Source: Bacillota bacterium
Lineage (GTDB): Bacteria > Bacillota > Clostridia > Oscillospirales > Ruminococcaceae
DNA: 7,492 nucleotides
Assembly: GCA_023395435.1 (NCBI GenBank)
Contig: JAEWZG010000063.1
Span: 1-7,492 of the forward strand
Reading direction: 5' to 3'
Below the pieces are notes generated by a model, which was given only the letters and a program-made list of their open reading frames with translations, did no database searches and was not told the origin of the DNA. Position numbers and translations under genes: made by a program. Shown here in pieces: positions 1 to 6,982 of the stretch (positions within the stretch are counted from its first letter, which is position 1; each line of letters begins with the position of its first letter).

Positions 1-1085
1 ACTGGATATCGACATCTTATAGTGAAAGTGGATTCAGAGTTTCAGCTCATTCTGACGGTCTAACAGTTACTCCTTCAGCTAAATCAATACTGAACGGTAA
101 TTACATTCAGATATCATTCACAGCAAAAGCTGAAACTGCTGTCGAAAATGGCATGTTAGGCATCTTCTATGACGTTGAGATTAATAGCAACGATGACGCT
201 CAGCTTAACGTTATAAAGGAAAACAATAAGGTAATCGGATTTGATATGACAGATGATAATACATCTACCCAACCAAAGCTATCTGTATACCTGAGAGGAA
301 AACCAGGCGTAACAGATGTCGATACATACTGGTTCGGTAGTTTTCAGGATGAAACAAAACGACTGTTAAAATCAATGGAAACAGATGATCCTGCTACATT
401 GTATGAGGCTGCAAGAGAAATGTATTATGTAAAGGATACCGATGGCGAGTTAATTGGATATAAAGATGATGACAGCTCAATGAATTTTGTATGGAAGAAT
501 ATTAATCTTGCTGCTGGCGAGTCAAAGACTTTCTCAGTAATCATCGGTGTTGGAAATGCTCAGTCACAGGCTCCAGTAATTTCAACTGTTGAGAAAACTG
601 ATGCAGGTTATGTTGTAAAAGGCACACAGGCTGGCGAGTTCGAAAAAACCAACTTCGCTGTTATGTACAAGCTCCCAGATAAAGATGCAGTAGCTTCTTC
701 TTCAGCAATCAGCTGGAATGGCGACAATTTCACAACAACAGTTCCTGTTGATACTTCAGCTTATAAAACTCCTGGTGATTATAATATTTCTTTCTTCGCT
801 ATGAATAACTACGGTGCATCATCAAATACGGTCGACAAGACTTTTAATGTTGCTGCTCCAGTTGTTGATATTGACGACCCTGAGACACCTTTGACTCCAG
901 ACCCTGAAACTCCTGTAGTTCCAGATCCTGAAACACCTGTTGTTGATATTAAAGACCCTGAAACACCTTTGGCTGATAATCCTAAAACAAATGCTAATAC
1001 AATAAGCATTTCATTAATTGCTTCTGTTATCACAATGTGTGGTGGACTCGCAATTATCTCAAGACGTAAAAAAGAAAGCAAGTAA
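1..1085 (+). CDS. Cell-wall-anchored surface protein, C-terminal part (5' end outside window)
   Basis: The frame beginning at base 3 is open from the left edge, so the Met at 153 is internal and the gene starts upstream of the window. About 360 residues are visible. First comes a beta-rich region ending in a stretch of the type 'WKNINLAAGESKTFSVIIGVG' (about 495-555). An Ig/FN3-like beta domain follows, starting at APVIS and ending near 855, then a Pro/Glu-rich spacer (861-977). The C-terminus has an NPKTN motif, a hydrophobic helix (ISLIASVITMCGGLAII) and a positive RRKK tail. That tripartite end is the known layout of a sortase substrate, so the protein is inferred to be covalently attached to peptidoglycan and exposed outside the cell. 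The ligand or activity is not recognisable, and an enzymatic or leucine-rich N-terminus may lie upstream. It is probably the last gene of its transcript, because a terminator follows 19 bases after the stop. Confidence 0.85.
   Translation, partial: WISTSYSESGFRVSAHSDGLTVTPSAKSILNGNYIQISFTAKAETAVENGMLGIFYDVEINSNDDAQLNVIKENNKVIGFDMTDDNTSTQPKLSVYLRGKPGVTDVDTYWFGSFQDETKRLLKSMETDDPATLYEAAREMYYVKDTDGELIGYKDDDSSMNFVWKNINLAAGESKTFSVIIGVGNAQSQAPVISTVEKTDAGYVVKGTQAGEFEKTNFAVMYKLPDKDAVASSSAISWNGDNFTTTVPVDTSAYKTPGDYNISFFAMNNYGASSNTVDKTFNVAAPVVDIDDPETPLTPDPETPVVPDPETPVVDIKDPETPLADNPKTNANTISISLIASVITMCGGLAIISRRKKESK
861..977 (+). repeat. Pro/Glu-rich DPETP repeats in wall-spanning region
   Basis: Four DPETP units (DPETPLT, DPETPVV, DPETPVV, DPETPLA) sit just before the sorting signal. 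The outer copies are longer: VVDIDDPETPL at 861-893 recurs as VVDIKDPETPL at 939-971, an imperfect duplication 78 bases apart. Such acidic, proline-rich spacers commonly carry a surface protein across the peptidoglycan. Repeat number may vary between strains, which is inference. Confidence 0.8.
978..1082 (+). other. Cell-wall sorting signal (NPKTN, hydrophobic helix, RRKK tail)
   Basis: NPKTN is encoded at 978-992, followed by a hydrophobic segment of about 17 residues and a C-terminal tail beginning RRKK. The motif departs from LPxTG and fits the class B sortase consensus NP(Q/K)T(N/G/S), as in the NPQTN of the known Staphylococcus aureus SrtB substrate. No sortase gene is visible in this window. 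Confidence 0.75.
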
Positions 1086-1104
1086 TTTATATCAATAAAA
1101 TTTT

Positions 1105-1140
1105 AAAGGCTATATGAAATTCATATAGCCTTTTATTATT
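1105..1140. terminator. Rho-independent terminator shared by convergent genes
   Basis: A perfect 13-bp stem (1105-1117 with 1121-1133, AAAGGCTATATGA and its complement) closes a three-base loop. A T-rich tail (TTTTATTATT) follows on the + strand. It lies 19 bases after the surface-protein stop and just before the end of the convergent - strand gene at 1148. The - strand tail (AAAATTTTAT) is a poorer U-tract, so termination may be bidirectional but is stronger for the + strand. Confidence 0.85.
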
Positions 1141-1147
1141 GCATTAA

Positions 1148-2680
1148 TTAGTTCTTATAGTTGTTAAGAAAATTTTTATTATAGTATAGAGATGTTCTTG
1201 AAACCTCATAACATAACTTGTCAAATTTATATTCCTCGCAGAGCGTTTTCTTTCCTGAAAAAAGGTTTGTTCCAAGCCCGAGTCGATCGCCTTCTATATT
1301 ACATCCCATTGCTGCAAGTGTTGTTGGGAACATGTCAAGTGTAGTAAATTCACGATTCTTGTTATTTGTCGCATTAACACGCGAATTAATAATACAGTTG
1401 TATACTCGCCGTACAGTACCCTTTGGAATATTATCTCTGGCAAACCTTTCATCCATTGTTGGGTGATCCCCACTAATAATAATCGTTGTATTCTTATAGA
1501 AATCCTGTTCCATTATCCACTTTACAAAACTAACAATTTCGTTGCTTGAACAAGCATATACGTTGTTGTAAGGTTCATCATATTTATCTTCACACAAATC
1601 ACATGTATATCCATCTGGAAAGTGTGTATCAACTGTCAGCATAGTGAATGCAAACGGCTTTCCCTTTGCAGCTATTTGTGGGAGCTCCTGCTTTGCGTAC
1701 TCAAAAAGATATTTATCCTCAAAACCCCACCATACCTTATAATCTTCAGGAATAATTCCATCTTTTGGTGCTGTTTCAAGATCATAAACCTTATCTGTAC
1801 CATGCTGAGTGTAATATTCATATCGATTTCCAAAATGACTGTCTGAACCAACCATTAACGCCTGATAATAACCATTATCATGAAGAACATCTGATAATGT
1901 TCTAAGTCCAGGTAAATATTTTTTTGCAGAAGTATATGGTGTTCCATCAATACTCACTGGTAGTTTCAAAGGAGTGCCTGAAGTCTGCGCAACCATTGCA
2001 CCCGCTGTCCAGGTTGTTCCATAAGTAGCGCGACCTCCACCAACTTCATCATTCTGAGAGAAATTTATATTATCTTTTGCAAGCTTATACAGTTCAGGAA
2101 CAATATCTTCTTCAAAGGCACCGCCATGTTTTGTTGAGAAAAATGTAGTTTCCATTGATTCAGCATAAATATAAATAAGATTCTGCTTCTGATCTGGGAA
2201 CTTAATAACGGACGAAGTAGGTTTAACGTATGTAGTCTGATACAACTGACTTTCATCGCTTATCGCTTTTATGTAACTAAAAAGCCCACAGCTTAGCAAC
2301 GCATATCCAATCATAACAAAGCTTACTATTATACATAACGCTCTTGAAATAAAATTGCTGAAGGGATATACCTGACACTTATGCTTTTTAAAGAAATTAA
2401 TATTCAGCGTGACTTTAGTTCTATAGAATATCAGCAACCATAGAAGTATTGCTGTAGCAATTGCCGGAATAAGTGACGCATATATAAAGTTCCATACAAT
2501 ACTTGCTTCAGTTCCACTGACATTAGCCATCAACGAAAAGATAATGGCATCAAAACCAACATCACCATATGTATCAATGTACCATTTTGCAGAAAAGAGA
2601 CATAGTGTACCTAAAAAAAGCAACGCAAGCCAAATTATAAACCGTCGCTTTATCGCGTATTGCTTATTGCTTTTTTTCAT
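1148..2680 (-). CDS. LTA synthase / OpgB-type phosphoglycerol transferase (membrane-bound sulfatase fold)
   Basis: This 510-residue protein has three hydrophobic segments (about 13-30, 62-86 and 112-136) followed by an outward-facing alkaline-phosphatase/sulfatase-type domain. Visible motifs are IYIYAESMETT (metal-binding Glu174), GTTWTAGAMVAQ with the likely nucleophile Thr222, TVDTHFPDG around 349-357, and SGDHPTM with Asp405 and His406. The VDTHxPDG and GTxWT forms resemble Proteobacterial OpgB/MdoB more than S. aureus LtaS. Family members move phosphoglycerol (or a related group) from phosphatidylglycerol onto a glycan or teichoic-acid chain outside the membrane; which acceptor is used here cannot be told. 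The ATG at 2680 follows AGAGGT with a five-base gap, which supports this start. It overlaps the preceding small membrane-protein gene by 17 bases, so the two are probably translationally coupled. Confidence 0.88.
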   Translation of the reverse strand: MKKSNKQYAIKRRFIIWLALLFLGTLCLFSAKWYIDTYGDVGFDAIIFSLMANVSGTEASIVWNFIYASLIPAIATAILLWLLIFYRTKVTLNINFFKKHKCQVYPFSNFISRALCIIVSFVMIGYALLSCGLFSYIKAISDESQLYQTTYVKPTSSVIKFPDQKQNLIYIYAESMETTFFSTKHGGAFEEDIVPELYKLAKDNINFSQNDEVGGGRATYGTTWTAGAMVAQTSGTPLKLPVSIDGTPYTSAKKYLPGLRTLSDVLHDNGYYQALMVGSDSHFGNRYEYYTQHGTDKVYDLETAPKDGIIPEDYKVWWGFEDKYLFEYAKQELPQIAAKGKPFAFTMLTVDTHFPDGYTCDLCEDKYDEPYNNVYACSSNEIVSFVKWIMEQDFYKNTTIIISGDHPTMDERFARDNIPKGTVRRVYNCIINSRVNATNNKNREFTTLDMFPTTLAAMGCNIEGDRLGLGTNLFSGKKTLCEEYKFDKLCYEVSRTSLYYNKNFLNNYKN

Positions 2681-2996
2681 CTTTTACCTCTATTGATACT
2701 TCTATATTCTTTCGTATAAAGGATTCAACAAGCACCGCTAGAACAGCAAATGCCAATGATATTAATATATATATAAATGCATCAAACGGTGTCATTTTGT
2801 TCAATAGTTCATCAAATGGCTTGTTTGCTCCTCCTGCAAAAAAGAGTTTGACTGCAAAGCAAGCTAAATTGATTATTAATATATTTGTCGTAAAAAGATA
2901 TATTAATGTCCTTTTAGAAAGTGTTGTTTTATTGATTCTCTCAAAAATAAACAACGAAATTATTGCTGGGAAAAACAAAATAATGAACGTTATCAT
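2664..2996 (-). CDS. Small three-helix membrane protein, upstream partner of the phosphoglycerol transferase
   Basis: I do not recognise a named family. The 110 residues contain three hydrophobic segments (about 2-18, 30-53 and 70-92), a short loop KPFDELLNKMTPFD, and a charged tail ending VKDEKKQ. The frame can be extended to a TTG at 3014, but the promoter -10 at 3027-3032 puts transcription start only about six bases before that TTG. The ATG at 2996 instead has GGTGAT at 3001-3006, matching the 3' part of the Shine-Dalgarno consensus at correct spacing, so I start there; the ATGs at 3002 and 3008 remain possible. The gene leads the operon and overlaps the next gene by 17 bases. A role in assembling, tethering or supplying the membrane part of the phosphoglycerol transferase is inference from this context only. 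Confidence 0.7.
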   Translation of the reverse strand: MITFIILFFPAIISLFIFERINKTTLSKRTLIYLFTTNILIINLACFAVKLFFAGGANKPFDELLNKMTPFDAFIYILISLAFAVLAVLVESFIRKNIEVSIEVKDEKKQ

Positions 2997-3000
2997 ACTC

Positions 3001-3006
3001 ATCACC
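3001..3006 (-). promoter_or_regulatory. Ribosome binding site deciding the start at 2996
   Basis: On the - strand GGTGAT lies four bases before the ATG at 2996. It pairs with the 16S 3' end downstream of the usual AGGAGG position, so the effective spacing is about eight bases. No comparable site precedes the TTG at 3014. Confidence 0.5.
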
Positions 3007-3026
3007 ATCTTCAAATAATACTATAC

Positions 3027-3055
3027 ATTATAACGGATTTCATCGCATTTTGCAA
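3027..3055 (-). promoter_or_regulatory. Sigma-A-type promoter of the two-gene membrane operon
   Basis: Read on the - strand, a -35 box TTGCAA (3050-3055) and a perfect -10 box TATAAT (3027-3032) are separated by exactly 17 bases. Transcription would begin near 3020, giving a leader of about 24 bases to the ATG at 2996. No operator-like palindrome is evident around it. Confidence 0.75.
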
Positions 3056-3207
3056 CAATAAACATATAAAAACACAGCTCCATATTTTACAAAAACAGGG
3101 TTATATATATTAGTATTTTTTATGTAATAAACACCTTATATACCTTTCTAATGTAAACCTTTACAATATTCAGATGTCAATCAAGAAAACAACAACTTTA
3201 TTTTTTG

Positions 3208-3254
3208 AAAAACAAAACCCCTCAAACAGCGCATTTGCGTTATTCAAGAGGTTT
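3208..3254 (-). terminator. Rho-independent terminator of the DUF4177 gene
   Basis: The hairpin spans 3215-3254. On the - strand, AAACCTCTTGAATA then ACGCA fold back on TGCGC, TGTTTGA and GGGGTTT. This makes a long stem with several G-U pairs and one mismatch, followed by TTTTGTTTTT. The G-U pairs form only in the - strand transcript, which fixes the orientation. It begins 13 bases after the stop at 3267. Confidence 0.8.
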
Positions 3255-3266
3255 ATATATGGTTTG

Positions 3267-3527
3267 CTATTTTAATCTTTCGAAAACCATAGTTGCCTGA
3301 ATTCTGTCCCCACCTAAAAATCCACCACTTGCTGCAGACGCAGTGGTAATTGTATGTAATCTATAACCCTTTGCTGCCTGTTCGTTAATTACATTTTCAA
3401 GAGCAGTTAGATTTCCCGAGCCTGTTCCTAGAAATTTTTCCTTTAAAGTAACCTGCAAAACAACGTACTCTAATCCATTTTGCCCTGATGCATTTGAATA
3501 AGTTGACGAATCGTAATTCATATCCAT
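3267..3527 (-). CDS. DUF4177 domain small protein
   Basis: This is an 86-residue soluble protein with no signal peptide or membrane helix. After a polar N-terminal stretch of about 18 residues (Asn/Ser/Gly rich), the DUF4177 pattern follows. It has a beta strand EYVVLQVTLKEKF, a helix LENVINEQAAKGYRLHTIT, a Gly/Ala/Ser-rich loop (SAASGGFLGG) and a closing strand ATMVFERL. The function of this domain is not established. The start ATG at 3527 has AGGAG at 3533-3537, five bases away; an in-frame ATG at 3521 would be 11 bases away. The gene has its own promoter (3554-3582) and terminator (3208-3254), so it is very probably monocistronic. Neighbouring genes give no clear hint of its role. Confidence 0.85.
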   Translation of the reverse strand: MDMNYDSSTYSNASGQNGLEYVVLQVTLKEKFLGTGSGNLTALENVINEQAAKGYRLHTITTASAASGGFLGGDRIQATMVFERLK

Positions 3528-3553
3528 AAAATCTCCTAATAATTAATACATAT

Positions 3554-3582
3554 ATTTTACATTATTTAACCTAAAATGTCAA
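3554..3582 (-). promoter_or_regulatory. Strong sigma-A-type promoter of the DUF4177 gene
   Basis: On the - strand a consensus -35 TTGACA (3577-3582) and a -10 TAAAAT (3554-3559, five of six matches) are spaced 17 bases apart. The inferred start site near 3547 leaves a leader of about 20 bases carrying the AGGAG site. The near-consensus boxes suggest strong, largely constitutive transcription. Confidence 0.8.
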
Positions 3583-3638
3583 ATTGCTTTTAGTAATTTT
3601 TTATCTGGTTATTAATATTCAACGTTCATATATTTAAT

Positions 3639-3669
3639 AAAAAAGGGTACACGCAATGCTTGTACCCTT
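3639..3669 (-). terminator. Rho-independent terminator of the DUF255/Rieske operon
   Basis: A perfect 9-bp stem, AAGGGTACA (3643-3651) with TGTACCCTT (3661-3669), encloses a nine-base loop. Six further Ts (3644-3639 on the - strand) follow. The + strand side lacks a U-tract, so it acts on the - strand, 57 bases after the Rieske protein stop. It separates this operon from the DUF4177 promoter. Confidence 0.85.
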
Positions 3670-3725
3670 AAATATTGTTGTATTTTCAATAAACCGCTTG
3701 AATCAATTTACTTATCCGTTAAAAT

Positions 3726-5024
3726 CTATTTATTAATGCTTTTAATTGCGGGGTTATCAATAATTTCCCCGTTTTTATCAAATCTTGAACCATGACAAGG
3801 GCAATCCCATGTATGCTCAAGCGAATTCCATTTAAGTGCACAACCCATATGAGAACATCTTTTTACAGTAGGTGTAAGTAGATTTATTGTCGATTCGAAT
3901 GCATTCGCGAAAAGTTGTGGCTTGATTATGCTCCTCTGCGGTGAAAACACCTCAGCATAATTATTTCTTTTGCCTGTTACCATATCATAAAGTATCATTC
4001 CGGACACCATCGATGAAGTCATTCCCCATTTATTGAAACCTGAAGCAACATATATATTATGAGTGTTTTTAGAATAATGTCCTATATAAGGAATACCATC
4101 AAGACTCATACAATCCTGTGTTGCCCAATTATATTCTTCAATCGAATGAGGGTAATTTTTTTTTGCAAAATATCGGAGTTCCTGCCATCCTCCGCCTTTT
4201 TTTCCTGTCCTGTGATCTCCTCCACCAATCAGTAGCATTTTATTATAATTTCTGAATGACATTCCCTTTTCTGCTTCATCAACATACATACCATCAACAT
4301 CAGGAGCGTTTTTCAAAGCAATAACATAAGAACGGTGCTGATAAAGTTTAAGAAAATAGCTTCCATGTTTATTGATAAACGGAAAATGTGTTGCTACGAT
4401 AATTTTATCAGCTTTTATATTGCCTTTATCTGTTTTTGCTGTATTATTTTCAATTTTTTTAACAAAGGTATTTTCATAAATATTAAGTTCAGAGCATATT
4501 GCACTAATAAATTGCAGAGGATTAAACTGAGCTTGTTCCTTAAATTTAATTGAACCGTTTATTGCAAACGGAAGCTTAATCTTCTCATTAAATTCAGCAT
4601 TAAAACCAAGCCTATGCATTGCACGAAGCTCATTTTCAATTTTTGCTCTGTTATTAAGCGTATAAACATACGAATCTTTTTCTTCAAAATTGCATGATAT
4701 ATTTTTGCAAATCTCCCTATATTTTTGAACAGCAATCTGATTAACTTCAAAATACAATTTTGCTTTTTCTATGCCTGCGTTTTTAATTAACTTGTCATAT
4801 ATTAAGCCATGCTGTGAAGTGATTTTTGCGGTTGTGTTTTTTGTTATTCCGCATCCGATTCTATTTGCTTCAACCAATACATAATTTACACCTGCTTGTT
4901 TTAGAAAATATGCACAAAGTAGCCCAGCCATACCACCACCAATTATAAGGACATCTGTTTTTATTTCTCCTTCTAGATTTTTAAACTCCGGCTGACTTAC
5001 ACTGTCTGACCATGCTGATTTCAT
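3726..5024 (-). CDS. FAD-dependent oxidoreductase with C-terminal Rieske [2Fe-2S] domain
   Basis: The 432 residues begin with a Rossmann FAD-binding motif, DVLIIGGGMAG (24-34), with acidic Glu52 closing the second strand. A DAO-family body runs to about 350, including the late FAD-contacting stretch IYVASGFNKWGMTSS (324-338). The C-terminus carries a Rieske motif, CSHMGC (390-395) and CPCHGS (408-413). The expected cluster ligands are Cys390, His392, Cys408 and His411, and Cys395 and Cys410 are placed for the structural disulfide seen in bc1-type Rieske proteins. The architecture matches Bacillus YhfW-like proteins, whose substrate is unknown; one-electron transfer between flavin and cluster is inferred. 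The protein seems shorter than full-length relatives because little of the usual Rieske N-terminal beta region separates the domains. Its ATG overlaps the preceding stop (ATGA) and has GGGAGG seven bases upstream. Confidence 0.9.
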   Translation of the reverse strand: MKSAWSDSVSQPEFKNLEGEIKTDVLIIGGGMAGLLCAYFLKQAGVNYVLVEANRIGCGITKNTTAKITSQHGLIYDKLIKNAGIEKAKLYFEVNQIAVQKYREICKNISCNFEEKDSYVYTLNNRAKIENELRAMHRLGFNAEFNEKIKLPFAINGSIKFKEQAQFNPLQFISAICSELNIYENTFVKKIENNTAKTDKGNIKADKIIVATHFPFINKHGSYFLKLYQHRSYVIALKNAPDVDGMYVDEAEKGMSFRNYNKMLLIGGGDHRTGKKGGGWQELRYFAKKNYPHSIEEYNWATQDCMSLDGIPYIGHYSKNTHNIYVASGFNKWGMTSSMVSGMILYDMVTGKRNNYAEVFSPQRSIIKPQLFANAFESTINLLTPTVKRCSHMGCALKWNSLEHTWDCPCHGSRFDKNGEIIDNPAIKSINK

Positions 5025-5037
5025 ACAAAAGCCTCCC
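5021..5037 (-). promoter_or_regulatory. Translational coupling site: ATGA overlap with strong ribosome binding site
   Basis: On the - strand the stop of the DUF255 gene (TGA, 5023-5021) and the start of the FAD/Rieske gene (ATG, 5024-5022) share bases. GGGAGG at 5032-5037 lies seven bases before the ATG, inside the DUF255 coding end. This arrangement favours re-initiation and matched production of the two proteins. Confidence 0.85.
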
Positions 5038-6982
5038 TTATATTATTAGTTGGAGGATAACAAGTGTGGTTATCGCATACGTAATAAGTTGTTTTCGCGT
5101 TTTGCAGCTTATATTCGTCCGTTGGTCTATCAAAAATAATAACATTAACATTATCGTTATTTTCAGCCTTGATTAATTCAATGTCACTCTTATCAGAAAG
5201 TACACAAACTATTTTTTTTAGCGGATACATATGAATAATTACCGACAAAAGATAAAAACAGAATCCTCCTGGATATTGTTCTGCATGACCAGCCATAAAT
5301 TTCATCTGCTTTTCAACGATCTCCTTTAATTCTTCATTTTGTGTAAGTGAAGCTAGCTTTATTAAGTTATAGCACATAACAGAGTTGCCACTTGGAATTG
5401 CACTGTCATAGACTTCCTTCGGCTTTACAATAAGCTGTTCATTATCATTTCCGTATAAATAAAACCCTCCGTTATCTTTATCAAAAAAGCTTTCCATTGC
5501 CTTTTTAGATATGATAACCGCTTTATCAAGATACCTATTATAAAGTGTTGCTTCATAGAGATTTATTAATGCAAAAGCATAGAAAGCATAATCGTCAATA
5601 AAGCCTTTTCCTGATCTGTTACCATTCCTCCAACTGACATAAAGCACATCATTGTATGTTAGTTCATTGTCAATAAATTTAAATGCATCATTGGCTGCTT
5701 TAAGATACTTGGTATCATTAAAGATTCTATACATATAGCTGAATGCTGAGATCATAAGTGCATTCCATGATGTTAATATTTTATCGTCAATATGCAGTTT
5801 ATTTCTTGATTTTCTGTATTCATAAATTATAGGCAGGAACTCGCCAAAATCTGTGTTATCTATCTCACTTATATTGCATTTCAACAGGTTAGGTATATTC
5901 TTGTTCTCAAAATTTCCTAGTTCGGTTATATCAAATCTTGAACAAAATTCTAACCCGTTTTCATTACCTAAAAGTTTTATAATTTCATCCTTTTCAAATA
6001 CATAGTATTTCCCCTCAACGCCCTCACTATCTGCATCCTGTGCTGAATAAAATCCACCTTGATCATTTGTCATTTCACGAAGAATATACTCAGCCGTTTT
6101 ATCTGCAATTTGCTTATATATGTTTTTCTTAGTTATGCTGAATGCTTTTGTATAAGCTAACATTAATAGTGCATTATCATAAAGCATTTTCTCAAAATGC
6201 GGTACTAGATAGTATCTGTCTGTGGAGTATCTTGAAAAGCCGCCCCCTATATGGTCAAACATACCCCCTCTGTACATTTGAATAAGAGTGTTTTCTGCCA
6301 TCTCTAGAATGCTTTTATCCTGATTTTTTTCATAGTAATTCAACAGAAAAAGCAGATTGTGCGGAGTGGGGAATTTCGGTGCTGTTCCAAAGCCGCCGAA
6401 ATCTTTATCATAAATTTTCTTGAAATATGAAACAGCTTGGTCAAGCATTGCTTCGCTTACTTCACCGGAGTAGTTCATGCTTTTGCCTATATTCTTGATT
6501 ATTTCATCTATTGATGCAGTCAACTCCTGACGATTGTTCTTCCAATTGTCCGATATTAATACTAAAATATCACCAAAGCCCATTAATCCAAACTTTGACA
6601 CCGGAGGAAAATAAGTTCCTGCAAAAAAAGGCTTTTGATCAGATGTCATAAATATACTCATCGGCCAGCCACCGCTTCCTGTTATCGCCTGACATACATT
6701 CATATAAATGCTGTCAATATCAGGGCGTTGCTCTTTATCAACTTTTATTGATATAAAATTTTTATTTAATATATCTGCAGTATGCTGATTTTCAAAGCTT
6801 TCGTGTGCCATAACATGACACCAATGACATGTACTGTAACCTATACTTAAAAAAATAGGTTTATCTTCATCCTTTGCTTTATTAAACGCCTCATCACCCC
6901 ATGGGTACCAGTCAACGGGATTCTCAGCATGCTGTAATAAATATGGACTCGTTTCATTAATAAGCTTGTTATACTTTTTCAA
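5021..6982 (-). CDS. DUF255 thioredoxin-fold / alpha-alpha barrel protein (YyaL/SPATA20 family)
   Basis: About 653 residues with the full hallmarks of this family. The N-terminus reads NETSPYLLQHAENPVDWYPW. A DsbH-like thioredoxin fold follows with CHWC (Cys52 and Cys55) and SGGWPMSIF near 103-111. A six-hairpin (alpha/alpha) barrel then carries HIGGGFSRYS (244-253), PHFEKMLYDNALL (261-273), SWNALMISAF (405-414) and IPSGNS. The end holds the usual YVCDNHTC element (Cys636, Cys641). The barrel resembles N-acylglucosamine epimerases and glycosidases, but no catalytic activity has been firmly set for the family. There is no signal peptide, so the protein should be cytoplasmic. Two tandem TTG codons (6985, 6982) are the only plausible starts, because the next ATG lies past the CxxC. 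The second sits seven bases after AGGAG (6990-6994) and is preferred. It is the first gene of an operon with the FAD/Rieske gene. Confidence 0.9.
   Translation of the reverse strand: MKKYNKLINETSPYLLQHAENPVDWYPWGDEAFNKAKDEDKPIFLSIGYSTCHWCHVMAHESFENQHTADILNKNFISIKVDKEQRPDIDSIYMNVCQAITGSGGWPMSIFMTSDQKPFFAGTYFPPVSKFGLMGFGDILVLISDNWKNNRQELTASIDEIIKNIGKSMNYSGEVSEAMLDQAVSYFKKIYDKDFGGFGTAPKFPTPHNLLFLLNYYEKNQDKSILEMAENTLIQMYRGGMFDHIGGGFSRYSTDRYYLVPHFEKMLYDNALLMLAYTKAFSITKKNIYKQIADKTAEYILREMTNDQGGFYSAQDADSEGVEGKYYVFEKDEIIKLLGNENGLEFCSRFDITELGNFENKNIPNLLKCNISEIDNTDFGEFLPIIYEYRKSRNKLHIDDKILTSWNALMISAFSYMYRIFNDTKYLKAANDAFKFIDNELTYNDVLYVSWRNGNRSGKGFIDDYAFYAFALINLYEATLYNRYLDKAVIISKKAMESFFDKDNGGFYLYGNDNEQLIVKPKEVYDSAIPSGNSVMCYNLIKLASLTQNEELKEIVEKQMKFMAGHAEQYPGGFCFYLLSVIIHMYPLKKIVCVLSDKSDIELIKAENNDNVNVIIFDRPTDEYKLQNAKTTYYVCDNHTCYPPTNNIREAFV

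Noticed and set aside
809..1081. 90-residue - strand frame opposite the surface-protein tail
   Set aside because: It mirrors the DPETP repeats and sorting signal of the + strand gene, giving Ser/Gly/Val repeats as an artefact; no promoter or coding context.
1218..1846. Short + strand frames inside the phosphoglycerol transferase gene
   Set aside because: They lie wholly opposite a well-supported gene with intact catalytic motifs and have no family resemblance.
2664..3014. The small membrane gene and the transferase as one gene broken by a frameshift
   Set aside because: The downstream gene has its own AGAGGT site at proper spacing and a typical MKK start, and the upstream frame ends in a natural charged tail. 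Two genes fit better, though a sequence check of the overlap would settle it.
3056..3207. Possible extra - strand promoter with TTGACA at 3175-3180
   Set aside because: The hexamer at 17 bases is TTTACA, a poor -10, and the TATAAT promoter at 3027-3032 lies nearer the operon. The rest of this interval is AT-rich with no frame or structure I can support.
4335..4750. Short frames overlapping the FAD/Rieske gene on both strands
   Set aside because: Lys/Phe/Ile-rich translations typical of AT-rich shadow frames; the overlapping gene is clearly real.
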